A stretch of 64,000 nucleotides of DNA from Adenophora triphylla var. japonica (lineage: Eukaryota; Streptophyta; Magnoliopsida; Asterales; Campanulaceae), in contig JAFEMH010000983.1 of assembly GCA_022495995.1 (NCBI GenBank), forward strand, positions 1-64,000, read 5' to 3'. Position numbers and translations under genes: made by a program. Positions 11,251 through 22,802 of the stretch are shown piece after piece; the first letter of the stretch is position 1, and each line of letters starts with the position of its first letter. The notes below the pieces were generated by a model, which was not told the DNA's origin, searched no databases, and worked only from the letters and a program-made list of their open reading frames with translations.

Positions 11251-12980
11251 TCGACTCTCGGGCGATGAAGCGAGGATTACGGCGAACTGTCGAGGATTAC
11301 TGCGCTAACAAGTCGGCGGCCGGTGTTCTCACCCACTTCTTTCTCGGCTGCGGGAAAGGGATAGGAAAGGTTTAGACTCGGGGTAGGTGTTTAGGTGAAG
11401 GCTCGGGCAATATGCAAATTAGAATCTTCAAGTTTACTTAAAACAGTGTATTTTATTAATATCTATTTGGTTGGAAAAGGGGTTACGCCCTTCTTTTTCA
11501 CAACTACTCTAGATCTGGATCGGTGGGTTCCGTCACTACGTCTATAAGCCCCTCGTATTCCACAGTATTTCGACCTCCCGGGGTGGGCGGCCCGGGCGAG
11601 GTCACATAGGGCACGCGGATCCCACCGGCCGAGAGTAAGAACGCTCCTATCGGGTCTAGCGGGTCATAGGACCTTTCAACGCACGAGCGATGCGGATTAT
11701 AGTCAAGGCAATACGGGAAAGTCTCGTCTCTACGCCTTGACGGATCTTTGGCGAGTTTCGCTTGAGCGAATGACGGTTTTTGACTTTCGGTAATGTCCAG
11801 AGAATATAATAGGCATGGGTCGGGCGGCAAAGCCGGATGACACGGTGTCACATTGAACTTCGTTGCATACGCGGTGCGCGAGTCGGAATCGAAGTCAATG
11901 CGGGTCAAGATCTTGCCAATTTTTCCTTGTCGGAATTTTGGCGAGCTTCGCTTGAGCGAAAGATCTTTTGATTTTTTTGGCAAAGACTTGGTCTTGACTC
12001 TTACGCATTCCGTGCGGGTCAAGGTCAATAGTCAATGTCGGAGTCAAGATCCCACCGATTTTCCTTGTCGGAATTTCGGCGAAATTTCGCTTGAGCGAAA
12101 ATCTTGGTTTCCGTTATGAGCTAAGGCTTGACCTTTACGTGGGTATGCAAGCTGGGCTATATGACACGGACTAGACCAAAAACCAACCAAAAGTCACGGA
12201 TTTTGAAACGTGTGACACGGGTGTGCATTGGTCGACACTTTGTTTGCCATGGGGAGGTTGGGATGATTAGTGCGCGCCGGGAGCATCGTAAGGCTGTCCG
12301 TGGCTGCATGGAACCACCCTCGGGTTTGAAGGACGTGCGTGCAAAAGTGTACGGGATATATCGAAGTGCGCGTAGTGTGCGGTCTCCTAAAATTGTTCCT
12401 TTTTGAGTTAAAACAGAGATTTTCATAAATGTGTTTTAAAGGAATGATTTTCGGGACGGGGAAAATGCAACACATAAGCACGTAAATTTTAAGGAGCCCC
12501 GATCGGTCATGGAGCTGAATAGCCCCAAGCCGCTAGGGCTGCCCAGATTAACCATGATTTTCTGGTGGAATTGCCTTTGAGGTCGTATGGTCAGAATCCT
12601 ATGAGGATTAGCCGTACGACTGCATGGATCAATTTTCCAGGTTCCACTCCTTTTGCTATTTTTTTTGGGTTGTTTCCCGTTCAAAGTATGCACAGATTCC
12701 AAGATGCAAATGATGCAATGCAAGGTAAAAGAAAGCAAGCACGATTAATGAAATCGGCGATGGGAGTCTAACCCGCTCAAAGGGAAAAGCTTTTTGTATT
12801 TTTTTTTTTTTTCAAAATTTTTTTTTCAAAAAAGGGATCTTGAGTACGTGGGATTGTTAAACCACCTTGTTATCCCAAGCCCCAGGTTAGGGAGCGATAC
12901 AGGAAGGGTAAGTGGGGTCCACCTATATACCAAGTATCGACTTTTGTTTTGAAAATAAAGCTTTTCTCCTTTGGGAAGAT
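11251..12980 (-). other. Long 5' leader of gypsy-1
   Basis: About 1.7 kb between the primer-binding site and gag with no recognisable protein. Short open frames are scattered in both strands without domain signatures. It contains the three-copy repeat listed separately (11750-12110). A long leader is usual in Tat elements; in Ogre-type members this place holds an additional sense ORF, not seen here. Confidence 0.5.
11750..12110. repeat. Three-copy repeat with CGCTTGAGCG palindrome
   Basis: Three copies at about 11750, 11930 and 12060 share TTCGCTTGAGCGAA within a longer block beginning TTTTCCTTGTCGGAATTT (clear in the last two). The core is a near-perfect palindrome. Spacing is irregular (about 180 and 135 bp). 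Confidence 0.6.
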
Positions 12981-12998
12981 TCCCCAGCGGAGTCGCCA
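12981..12998 (-). promoter_or_regulatory. Primer-binding site of gypsy-1
   Basis: Minus strand TGGCGACTCCGCTGGGGA begins 3 bp after the LTR tip. The complement ends in CCA, as expected for pairing with a tRNA 3' end; an arginine tRNA is the usual primer suggested for Tat/Ogre elements, but I could not test it. Confidence 0.7.
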
Positions 12999-13001
12999 AA
13001 C

Positions 13002-14605
13002 TGTGAATGTGTGCCCAAAATTTTTGTTTATTGGAATTCACGCGAGTTTGAAGACATCCGAGTTATTTGAAAAACGGAGTCGCCACGCCATTTTGATTAC
13101 CTCAAAACTTTGAAAAAAAGGTTTTATGGGTTCGGAGGTTAAGTTACCCCTTGGGAAGAACGTTTGGCGTTCACCCAAAGTGCCTTGCCGGAGCAAGTCT
13201 CCCTAGATTTCATTAATCGTGTTTGCTTGCGTGCTTTCTTTGTGTGCATGTGTTTGAAAATAAGGGGGGGAATGTCCCAAGTTATCTTCCGGACGTACAA
13301 ACCATTTGTTGGTTGTCGCTCGGGATTCCTTGGAATTTATGTATTTGGGATTATGATCCCGCCCTCATCTTATGACTTATGATCATCGCATTTTTAAGCC
13401 TTGGGACCCTCGGGACTTGCGTGATCGAGAGAATGACTCTCTTTTGGGTCAAAGATGAGGTTCTTTAGGAAGGAATGTCCTTAGCCCATCAATCCTACGC
13501 TTTAAGACGGTCGAGCTCGTATAGAGGCTTCATACTCATTCTTAAGCGATAATCGGAGATATAGGGTTCAAGGTTATCCTTTTCCTAAAGAAATCATGAA
13601 CCTTTAATGGAAGGAACGATGCAAAGATGAGAACTTTTACACCGGTCCGTTCCAAGGTTGGGGAAAGGGGAAATGCATGATAAAAAAATGACTCTTTAAT
13701 GAAAAGATGACATTTTTAGGTTGCAAATGATGCTTTTTGATTTAAAGAAATGATCTTTATGCAAATGATGCATAAAGATTTGATTTTTATGCAAATGATG
13801 CATTGAAAAAGGTTTTTGAATGCAAAGGATGCGTTTTCATTGAAAAAGATTTGATCTTTATATGCAAATGATGCATAAAGATGACATTTTTATTGGAAAA
13901 TAGGGATTTTAGGTGCAAAGGATGCACCTTTATGAAAAAAGACTACATTTTTATGACAAATGAGGTCTTAATGCATGCAAAGGGGAAAGGGGGTGATAAA
14001 GATATGATCTTTATGAATAAATGCCAAGTCCCAAGCAAGATATATGAATGCAATGAGCAAGTATATCAATTAAAATGCAAGGTTAGGGCGTGCGAGGTTA
14101 CCAATCGTTTCCTTCGCTTCTTCGGACGGAGCTAGGAGGAGAGGTTCTTCTTGGGTCTTCAAGGAGGAGGGAGATGGCTTCTTGAGCTTCTTCTTCACCT
14201 TCTTGGACTTCCAGCAGCTCCTTGGGGGATCTTCTTCGTATTATGAGAGTATTATGCTTCTTGTTGATGATAAAAATGGGTAGAGGAGGGCTCTATTTAT
14301 AGGCAGTCTGGATAAGGCTAATGAAGCCGTGCGGCTGCAGGCTCTTTGCAAATGAGGCCGTGCGGGCTTATCCACAATGACTCAGCATTCTAGAACCATG
14401 CAAGGTGGCATCATTCTAGAAGCTTCTCCCTAATTAAGAAAAACGTGTTTCTTAATTAGGAAGGCTCCCTTCAGCCCTTAATTTTAAATTTGGACTGTTC
14501 CAGGACATTTCCGGAACACTAGGAAGGTCCGGGAAATTACCGGGAAATTTACCGAAATGTCGGGAAAATTAACCGGAAGGCATGAGCCAGATTTGGGTAC
14601 TTACA
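13002..14605 (-). repeat. 5' LTR of gypsy-1
   Basis: 1604 bp on the minus strand, starting TGTAAGTACCCAAATC and ending ACACATTCACA, followed by the primer site. It contains a TATA box (CTATAAATAG at 14293-14302), imperfect ATGCAAATGATGCAT-type short repeats (13720-13960), and a conserved GTGGCGACTCCG near its end (13075-13087) that also occurs in the same place in the gypsy-2 LTR. The right tip abuts copia-1. Confidence 0.8.
14293..14302 (-). promoter_or_regulatory. TATA box of gypsy-1 LTR
   Basis: CTATAAATAG on the minus strand within GACTGCCTATAAATAGAGCC, the best core-promoter match in the LTR. It would drive the genomic RNA of the element. Confidence 0.6.
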
Positions 14606-14960
14606 CCATGAAGCAAAGGACTTGAAATGTAAACATTAAGAACGAGGTCCCCCTTTATTCCTTGGGCCCTGAAGTTAGCAACCCTTTACGACCCACACCT
14701 GCTTGACAGAAGGAGGTTTACTCTTCCTGGCATTGGATGTGAACCGCAAAAGGCATTATGCAGCCTTGTGACCTAAACCATCACACACAGAACATTTATA
14801 ATAGCTACAAGCTTCATGAGGTTTTACTAACTCCTTACTCTTCTTAGGAGTTGCATGCGGTTTGGGACAAGGAAGCGGTTTTGGAGGAGCAGCCGGCTAA
14901 GAGTCCATGAGATAAAGGGAACAGGCTTTGGTTTGACCACGTATTTCACAGGAACGCTAT

Positions 14961-17023
14961 TCACGCTTTTGAGGGCGGAGGAGCGGTCGAAGAAGATGCG
15001 CGGCCGACCCGGAGTCGGGAAACACCACCTTTTCCACCAGGAGCGGTTGGAGCAGGTATGCGACCAATTCCATAAGCCATTTCCTCTTCAGCTGCTTCCA
15101 CAGAATCCTTAGGTTTCAACACAGAATTCTTTCCATATTGCTTTCCTTTAGGGTAGACATAATTAATTTGTCGTCCTTTACCCTTTCCTTTAGCATGCTT
15201 CCCCTTAGGAATTTCTTTAGTTAGTTCTAAAATTTCCTCATCCTTTTCACTCGAGGATGCACACTTCTCCTCTTCCTCAGATCCAAAACCTAGGCCTTCC
15301 TTAATTCCAGGAGGAACTTGGGAGTCCATGATTTTATCCTTGGTGGATTGAGACTTGAGCCACGAATCAACAATCTTTTGGAGATCGTTGATTTGGGTTA
15401 CCAAGTCATCATTCCGGAGTTGAAGTGCAGCAACCTTAGTTTCAAGGATGTGATTCTGATCAGCAAGAGGAGTCATACTTTTGACTTGGTCCTTAAGATT
15501 TGAAATTTCAGACCTCATCACAGTTTTCTCCGTCTTGTACAGATTAAGTTCATCATGAGCTAAGCTTAAGGCTTTCTTAAGATTGGAGAATTGATGGATC
15601 ACCATTTCAGCTTCCTTGAACATCCTTTCATGTTCCATGGGAGAAACCTCTTCCACCACCTTTTTCAAAATTTTCTTCTTTGGAATAGTTTTTGAAGGTG
15701 GAGCATTTGTAGGAGGAAAAATGGGACGTGAATACGAGCAATTTCCTATCTTAATGCTAGGAGTAAGTTTGATATCATCATCCAATTTAAAATTTGGAAG
15801 TTTTGTAGAAACCTCCTTTTCTTCCATATCTTGCAACTCGACTGACTCAAAATCTGATTCATCGGAAGCATCTGCAACTAAGCAGAGATTAACCTCTTCG
15901 GTTTCATCATCACTTCCATCATCGAACTGTTTCAATCCAAGTTGCTAATTCCTTGGAATTCTCTTCCTCCTCAGCAACCATTCCCTTGCGACGAGAAAAT
16001 TTCGCAGGAGAGGTTTTCTTTTTCATGTATTCATATTTAGGTTGTGGACACTCAGATGCAAAGTGACCAGGTTTTCTACAATTATAGCAAACTAGATCAC
16101 TCTTTTTCTTTGTATCTCCAGCCTTAGAAAACGTTGCAGGAGGTTTGCCTTTTGAAAATGATTTTGTGAAAGGTTTTGAGGATTTTCTAAATTTTTGGAA
16201 TCTTTTCACAAACATGGCAAAATCATCATCATCCATCTCGATAAGTGATGAGGTTGATATGGAAGGATCAGCGGTTTGGTTGGATGTAGATGGTTTCTCC
16301 TCTTGTTCCACTACGGACATGGAAAGCGATTTGGTTTTTCCTTCAATCTCTTCAATATGATTTAATTTTAATTCATAGACTCTAAGATTGGCGTACAAGT
16401 TACTTAACGACCAAGTACTCAAAACTTTGGAGTCTTCTAAAGAGGTAGCCTTATTTACCCATTTAGAACCTAAAGCAGATAGGAAAGTCATATTGATTTC
16501 CTTATCGGTTAAAGTTTTGCCAAGAGATCTACAAGCATTAACTACCTCAACATATCGGTCGTAGGTTTGACGCAAGGTTTCGTTGGATTTTCTGTTGAAG
16601 TTGTTGTATGATCTTTCAATAGCATATAATTTGCTTTCCTTGCATTCGTCATCACCTTCGAGGTAGCTCTCAATGGCATCCCACATGCGCTGCGGTTTTG
16701 AGGTACATCACTTTCTGTAGAGTTGATACGGGGAGGGTTCCAGAAATGATGTGCCTAGCCTTGCTGTCCAAGGCAACCAATCTCTTCTCTTCATCCGACC
16801 ACTCTTCTTTTGGCTTTTTGACCTCTGGAATTGTTGCACTGGTGGTTGCATCTGTGTTGGCCTTCATTGGAACTAACGAGCCATTGATCACGCATTCCAC
16901 CAGCATTTCATCTATAGTTTCCAAATGAATAAGCATTCGGCACTTCCAGATGTCAAAGTGGTCTTCGTCCAAGATTGGAATGTGTGAATAGTTAACAGTA
17001 GTCATTGTCTTTGTATTTGCCAT
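14961..17023 (-). pseudogene. gag of copia-1, frameshifted
   Basis: Begins at ATG 17023 (MANTKTMTTVNYSHIPILD). The N-terminal block YSHIPILDEDHFDIWKCRM is the DUF4219/UBN2-type start of copia gag, then WDAIESYLEGDDE and TLRQTYDRYVEVVNACRSLG. A zinc knuckle CYNCRKPGHFASEC (CX2CX4HX4C) lies near 16060-16105. Past it are acidic and coiled-coil-like stretches (15400-15650) and a Lys/Gly-rich tail. Frameshifts near 16680 and 15925 separate three frames. Gag packages the RNA; this copy is inactive. Confidence 0.85.
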
Positions 17024-17079
17024 ATCAAATCGGCACACAAGCTGTTAAGCTTGAAAAGTAGTGGTTTTAAAATGTGTCA

Positions 17080-17091
17080 GCTCTGATACCA
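17080..17091 (-). promoter_or_regulatory. Primer-binding site of copia-1
   Basis: Minus strand TGGTATCAGAGC, the standard copia primer site complementary to the 3' end of initiator methionine tRNA, two bases after the LTR tip. Confidence 0.9.
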
Positions 17092-17093
17092 CT

Positions 17094-18562
17094 TGTTGGT
17101 CCCAAAGGTGGCAACTAGGGTGAAAATACAGCTAGAGGGGGGGTGAATAGCTGTAATAAAATTTTTCACCCTCTTTTAAAAACTAAACCTCTTGCTTACA
17201 AAATCCTCCTGCAGTTGATAACAGACTGCAAGTGATGGTGTAAAATGCACAGCGGAATTATAGAGTGTAAAGCGGTTTTAGAGGCGGTTTGTAAAATGCG
17301 GTTTTGCTAGCGGTTCTGGTAAGTGCAGTTTTACAAACACGTGTGGTTTTGACTTTGTTAACTCCAAACACTATTTCACAATAATGGATAATAACTATAT
17401 AAAGATCAAACAGAGACACAGAAAGATAATTAGTAAGCACAAGTAAATATAAATGCAGAAAATAAGAACACAATATTTGGAGTGGTTCAATCGATAAACG
17501 ATCTACGTCCACTACCAAGATGGTTAGTCTTGGATTTCTAAGAGAGATTTTATATTAAGTATTTGAGAGATTACAAAGTACAATAAAATCTTTTCTATGA
17601 AGAACAAATCCTAGACTATAACCAGTGTATCTCAAATGTATAATCTATGTGATTAAGCAAGTGAGGTGTGTGTGTGTGAGAACAAGATCAAGGCTCTTTA
17701 AATCTGTGAGATGTAGAGCTCAATGATTCTTGAATGTGTTAAGGCTTGATTTCTGGGCTGGGGAATATTTCTTGAAGTATGAAGATGAAGATTCAAAGGG
17801 TTGAATAATTTACGGGGCGAGCTTCGGCTTTTATGAACACAAAGCACTTCTCAATTTTTCAAGCAATCTTCAAATGGTGAAGATTAGGGGTATTTATACC
17901 CAAGCATCAAGAAACTAGCCGTTGGATACACATTGTAAGGACAGTACTTGACGCAATCCTATTGGTCCACAAAGAACCACTTTTGTCCTTTGGAACAGTG
18001 CGCAGATAAAGCCGATCGGGCTCAGTGCAAGCAATGAGGTTAGGACACTGTCACCTTTTCAAGATCCTTGCGGATCTTCTCGACATTGAATCACGTGACA
18101 AGATTTGGTGGTTGACTTTTGATATTGCTGACGTGGATTCCAACGGATAAAAAGTGGTTCACTTCAAGTAGCCAATCATTGGATGCGGTTGGTGAGGAGC
18201 GGTTTGACAAGAGCGGTTTCACCAGCGTTTGAGGATCCTTCAATGCGGTTGAGATTTGGAACTGCAATGCGGTTGCATGTGCGGTTCAACAAGGCGGTTT
18301 GCACACTGGAGTTCAGGAGCGGTTCTTAACCAAGAATTCCACTAGGCGGTTTTGAACTTCTGAACTGCATATCCTTAGATCCAATGAGTCTTGTGCCAGT
18401 CTTCAAGCCTAAATTTAACCTATTCTATAAAATGGACTTAGCTAAAAAATTGAAGTCTAAGCTTCATTACATGGGGTCCTAAAGTCCTTAAAATAGACAG
18501 GAGGTTATGGTATCAATCAAATCTAATACAAAATAGGAGGGTTAAAACATGCATACCCAACA
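17094..18562 (-). repeat. 5' LTR of copia-1
   Basis: 1469 bp, minus strand, TGTTGGGTATGCATG ... GGGACCAACA, with a 6-bp terminal inverted repeat TGTTGG/CCAACA. The TATA box GGGTATAAATACCCC is at 17887-17901. Nine exact GCGGTT hexamers lie at 18185-18351. At 17507-17530 it has the uninterrupted CCACTACCAAGATGGTTAG site that the copia-2 5' LTR has lost to a hAT insertion. Confidence 0.9.
18185..18351. promoter_or_regulatory. GCGGTT motif array in LTR U3 (copia-1)
   Basis: Exact GCGGTT on the plus strand starts at 18185, 18199, 18213, 18245, 18269, 18281, 18294, 18319 and 18346. The gaps are 14, 14, 32, 24, 12, 13, 25 and 27 bp, close to multiples of 13. The proximal copy lies about 287 bp upstream of the LTR TATA box. 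The homologous positions in the copia-2 LTRs are partly changed to GTGGTT or GCAGTT, the CpG-transition forms. Confidence 0.7.
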
Positions 18563-18599
18563 CTCATCTCGCCAAAAAGCCCGATTCAGCGCCCTTACA

Positions 18600-19170
18600 G
18601 GTGGATCATCACCAATTAGGTGTGCCAAGCATCTAGGGTTAGTATGTCAAATGCTCACCTCAATAAAAGCTCGGTCTTGAATCGCCAAGATCGTCACCAA
18701 CAAAAGCTCGGTCTTGAATCGCCAGGATCGTCACCAATTAGGTGTGTCAAGCATCTAGGGTCAGTATGTCAAATACTTACCTCAACAAAAGCTCGGTCTT
18801 GAATCTCCAGGATCGTCACCTCAACAAAAAGCCCGGTCTTGAATTGCTAGGATCGTCACCAACTAGGTGTGTCAAGCATCTACATGTAGTATGTCAAGTA
18901 CTCACCAACACAAAAAAAAGCCCGGTCTTGAATCGCCAGGATCGTCACCAATTAGGTGTGTCAAGCATCTAAAGGTAGTATGTCGAGTACTCACCAACAA
19001 AAAGCCCAGTCTTGAATCGCCAGGATCGTCACCAAATTAGGTGTGTCAATCATCTAAAGGTTAGTATGTCAAATACTTATCTCAACAAAAGCCCGGTCTT
19101 GAATCGCCAGGATTGTCACCTCAATAAAAGCTCGGTCCCGAATCGCCAGGATTGTCACCTCACTTCAGTC
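18600..19170 (+). repeat. Tandem repeat in gypsy-2 internal region
   Basis: Repeated phrases ATCGTCACCAATTAGGTGTG, TCAAGCATCT, GTATGTCAAATACT and GCTCGGTCTTGAATCGCCAG. GGTGTGYCAA starts at 18619, 18741, 18866, 18955 and 19040, giving units of about 122, 125, 89 and 85 bp. Short open frames inside encode the repeat only and are not genes. It sits just before the LTR, a usual place for variable tandem repeats in Tat elements. Confidence 0.8.
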
Positions 19171-19538
19171 CCAAAAGACAAATCGTTCGAATGCAAAGGA
19201 CCGGACAGGTAAACCTTTGTTTTCTAACATCTTTCCCTGTAGGTTCAGAGCCCAAACAGGCGAATCTTCAGACAGACAGGTATATTCAGAATTGGGTCAT
19301 GATTTGATTCCTCAGTATGAGTTTGCCTTTTCAAAAATAAAATCTCCTCGATTTTCAAAAACGATTTTCAAAATACCTAAAGCAACCTTTTCGTGTTTTG
19401 GAGTTGAACTACGTTTTGGTCTGATTCTCCGATAGAGATACGTAGGCAGCCGTGCGGCACGACCATCCCAGTGTTCAGAATGATGTCTTTTCTATCGACG
19501 ACACTTCTTCTTTCATAAGACCTGTCGCCGAGGGGCTC

Positions 19539-20630
19539 TGTAGACACCCCATTCTGAACTCATAATTACATGATTACACTACTCTTCATCTCTCTTTTAT
19601 GTTTTGATGAAAGCATATCAGTTTCGTCATGTTTTGTTAAGTTTCTAACTAACCTCGTTAGTTTTGGACCTAACTGACTAACGAAATAAACTGAATAGGA
19701 CAAAATAGTCAAATGACTAGTTATCTCGCGCGGAATAGCGTGTCTCGCGCGAGACAACCCCTCGACAGGATGTGCAGAATCACTTTTCTTCTCCGTTTCA
19801 AACTCTTTTCTTGATAAATATCATCCAATCCGGGTATCCAATCAGGAAAGGGTTCTGGAAGCTTTCTTGGGAGGAGTCCAATCCACTTAAGTCTCCTAAA
19901 CTTGGTGACCAAGTCATGCATCCACCTCTTCAACCCCTATAAATACTTGATGACTTTCAGTATTTCGGAGGTCCAGAATTCTAGGTTGGAGGTCCCCGAT
20001 CCCCGATCGAAAACACATAACACACATATTTTGTAGGTTTCTCTCCCTGAAAGATTCCTACAAAATCACCCCAAAATCACCCTAAATCACCTAAAGTTTG
20101 TTTATCAACCTTGTTGATCAACAAACATCGAAGCCCTGTCCGCATCAAGATCCGAATCAAGGATTGAGGCGAAGCTCTGTCCGCATCAAGATTCGACTCT
20201 AGGATTGAGTCGAAACTCTGTCCGAATCTCTTCTCAAAAAGGTAATCATCCTTTAACTTTCGTTTCTCTTCTTAATCCCTCTATTGATTATAGAGTAGTG
20301 TAATCCCATCAAAAGGATTAGCCTAGAGTCCCTTCAATTCATGAAGGCGATCTCAAAGCATACAATCCGACATTCCTAATTAATAAATTAATTAGGGTTT
20401 ATTTATTTCTTCTTATTTTTCTTTAAATTGATTAGATTAATAACACCCAATTAGCAAGACCAATCTTCGATTGGGTGGAATGGATGCTCCTTGACCTACC
20501 CATTTCATAACTTAACCCCCGAACCCTTGAATCTCTTTAAAATAACAAAAATGGTTTTTCTTATTGTTTTCCATCAATAAATAATAAGTGGCGACTCCGA
20601 GATGTATAAGAAAATTCACGCATCGCTACA
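19539..20630 (+). repeat. 3' LTR of gypsy-2
   Basis: 1092 bp from TGTAGACACCCCATTCTG to CACGCATCGCTACA, with TGTAG/CTACA inverted tips. It contains GTGGCGACTCCG at 20588-20599, also present near the end of the gypsy-1 LTR, so that phrase is LTR sequence and not a primer site here. The next bases (gccat) belong to the hAT-1 reading frame and are the expected 5-bp target copy; the partner lies outside the window. Confidence 0.75.
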
Positions 20631-22802
20631 GCCATCACAAAAAGAATAGGATAAATATTAGCATGAGATTTCCACCATTGGAGGACATTTAAGTCCTCAA
20701 AACTTTCACTATCTAAGGGGTAGAAGGGACTATCAAGGTATTGGTGTAATTCATTTCCCCCACTTTCAATAGTAGTACTAGAAGAGGATGATCCTTTTGT
20801 TTTCTTCAAGAAACCCCAACTTTTTTTAAAAAAAACTTAGTTTTCTCTTTTCCTAAACTTTCGGATGTAGTGTTTGGCCCTTTGAGTGTTCTACAATAGT
20901 GGTCATACAAACGAAATATGATGGTGTGAATTTCCCTAAGTTGTTTCCTAGACAAAGTGATTACACTATTAGGTTCAATCTCGAGCATCATGTTTTCATA
21001 AAATTGATCAAACAATTCACCTAATAAGGTTAACTTAATTCTAGGATCCATTATCGCGGCTAATTGGGAAGCTATGGAAAAATGTGAATAATACTTGGTG
21101 AATTTTTTTTCCATATCCATAACGGCACCTCCAAAGATTTCATGTGTTCTATGTTGGCTAATAACCCCACTTATGACATATAGCTCACGACATAAAATAT
21201 GGGAGGTGGGATAATAGCTTCCCGAAAATATTTTGGTAGCCCTCCAAAAAGGTTTAAGTAAACCTAATAGTGCAGTGGCTATCGACCAATAATGATCACT
21301 AATTTGGTTGTCCATTTGATAATTCACAAAGTATTCCTTTATGACCACCTTATAGTCAACCTCTCTCTTCAACATGGTATAGTTTGAGTTCCACTTAATA
21401 TCCTCGGCCACTTTCGGCTTTAAGTATTTTATGTTATAAGCGGCACATAAATCGGCATAAACTTTCAACCTTGGCCCGGAATATCGAATAATATGGCAAG
21501 CCGTGTTAATGTGGATGGTGAGGTACTTTAGTGTGCGTATCAAATCATGGATACATAGATTAATAATGTGACATACACACCTAACATGAAACAAGGTGCC
21601 ATCTAGAGGAGGATCAAATGCTTCGATCAACATTTTGGTAGTGAGTGTATTATAGGTGGCATTATCAAAGGACATGGTGAAAATTTTGGGCGTGATGACA
21701 TACTCACTTAATACATCCTTAATATGGCTCGTCCATTGCAAGGACGTGTGGGGATAGGGAATTGTTCTAAAGGAAATCACCCTCTTTTGCAACAACCAAT
21801 CGTCATCAATCCAACAAGCAGTGATACAAGTAAAGGTTTCGGAACTAGAACTTAGAGCAGCCTTCCAAGCATCAGTAGTTAAGCAAATACCACCCTTGTG
21901 ATCTTGGAGTTGACTCGCTATTTTGAGTTTACCTGTTTGGAATAGCTTCTTTATATGTCTAGTAACGGTTGGACGACTCAATGGTTGGTATGAGGGGTTA
22001 AGGCCTTGAGAGTAGCGGGTCAATCTATCATCATCCGAAAGTGACATGGGCAATCGACAACTCACTAAGAACATGGTAACCAAATCAGCATCCACTATTG
22101 GGTAAGTGACACATGGTATATTGAGTTGTGTTTGAATTGTGCCATCTCTCCCACTAGCGTCTTCAAGGTCATGGTTATCCATGTGTCTCTTTATATGAGA
22201 GGTACCTGAAGCACCCGGAGGGAATAAATATTTCTTGCATCGTTTGCATTGGGATTTTTCTACACCATTAAGAATCACCAAATCATGTAAGTGGGCATAC
22301 TTAGACACTTTGGGAGCCTTACCCTTATTACCCTTTCCCTTTCCTTTTCCCCTCGCACCTCTAGGTGCACTACCCGAGGCAACATCGGTAGTAGGTGTAT
22401 TTGAAATTGTGCGAGTTTCGTGGGTGACTTGTACATCGTCATCCTCATCCTCATCCCCCTCCCCACCCTCATCTATGTCTTTTATGTGATGATAGGTTCT
22501 AGATGTATAGTTTGTGTTGGGCTCATTCATCCAATCCGAGGTCGAATTCGGAGTATAGCCGCGAAATGGAGGGGTGTTGATTGGATTCGAGGATTTATTA
22601 ATTAGATCAAACATAATTTGATCATTATGGTCCAAAAGAGAATTATCTATTCGTCCTAAATTTTGATGGGGTACATTATGGTGCAAAAGGGAATTATCTA
22701 TTGAATGGCGATTTGAAATGGGTACATTTTGATTTTGAGTTTGATTTTGAAGTGGTGTGGGGGGGGGGAATATGCAAATATATCATTAACTATATCATCC
22801 AT
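20631..22802 (-). pseudogene. hAT transposase with BED zinc finger, frameshifted and truncated
   Basis: The natural start is probably ATG 22802 (MDDIVNDIFAY...). A run of ten C (minus) at 22759-22768 shifts frame, and the long open part runs 22686-20806. A Lys/Gly-rich region (KGKGKGNKGKAPK) precedes a BED-type zinc finger, CKRCKKYLFPPG with H...H in HIKRHMDNH (near residue 170). The RNase H-like core follows: LTTDAWKA (about 270) and SFDNATYN (about 340), then CICHI-like VRCVCHIINLCIHD. A second frameshift at a T/A run near 20815 separates the dimerisation region LNVLQWWKSHANIYPILFVM, cut by gypsy-2. Inactive as it stands. Confidence 0.88.

Larger units (their letters stand above)
1..14605 (-). 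mobile_element. Ty3/gypsy retrotransposon, Tat/Retand-like (gypsy-1), 3' end outside window
   Basis: Large degenerate LTR retrotransposon read on the minus strand: 5' LTR, tRNA-complementary primer site, long leader, gag, protease region, reverse transcriptase, RNase H and integrase follow each other from 14605 down to 5150. RT-RNaseH-integrase order is that of Ty3/gypsy. Downstream of integrase the plus strand carries two further protein-like blocks in antisense, an arrangement known for Retand-type members of the Tat lineage. The right end abuts copia-1 internal sequence exactly at the LTR tip, so gypsy-1 appears to have inserted into copia-1. The 3' LTR is not recognised in the window. All reading frames are broken. 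Confidence 0.85.
14606..18562 (-). mobile_element. Ty1/copia SIRE-like retrotransposon, 5' part (copia-1)
   Basis: 5' LTR, tRNA-iMet primer site and gag on the minus strand, then cut at 14605 by gypsy-1. It is the same family as copia-2 (27369-45964): LTRs, gag and the post-gag region (for example AACATTAAG near 14632 and near 40000) align by eye. The missing protease, integrase and RT would lie left of the window beyond gypsy-1. Confidence 0.85.
18563..20630 (+). mobile_element. 3' end of a second Tat-like gypsy element (gypsy-2)
   Basis: Plus strand. It contains 3' internal sequence with a tandem repeat, the Tat-typical GATACGTAGGCAGCCGTGCG at 19437-19456, a purine-containing stretch GAGGGGCTC before the LTR, and the 3' LTR to 20630. 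Immediately right of the LTR the hAT-1 transposase reading frame resumes, so gypsy-2 inserted into hAT-1. On the left it is interrupted by copia-1, whose 5' LTR tip is 18562. No coding domain of gypsy-2 is in the window. Confidence 0.75.

Noticed and set aside
18600..19170. CRISPR-like spaced repeats
   Set aside because: Repeat and spacer are both conserved between units, lengths vary, and the setting is a plant retrotransposon; it is an ordinary tandem repeat.
20588..20599. GTGGCGACTCCG as a primer-binding site after a gypsy-2 5' LTR
   Set aside because: The same phrase lies inside the gypsy-1 LTR near its end, and the true gypsy-1 primer site is a second, longer match after the LTR tip. 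Here it is part of the LTR, which ends at CTACA 20630.
22235..22489. Plus-strand open frame opposite the hAT transposase
   Set aside because: Antisense shadow of the Lys/Gly and acidic coding region of the transposase.
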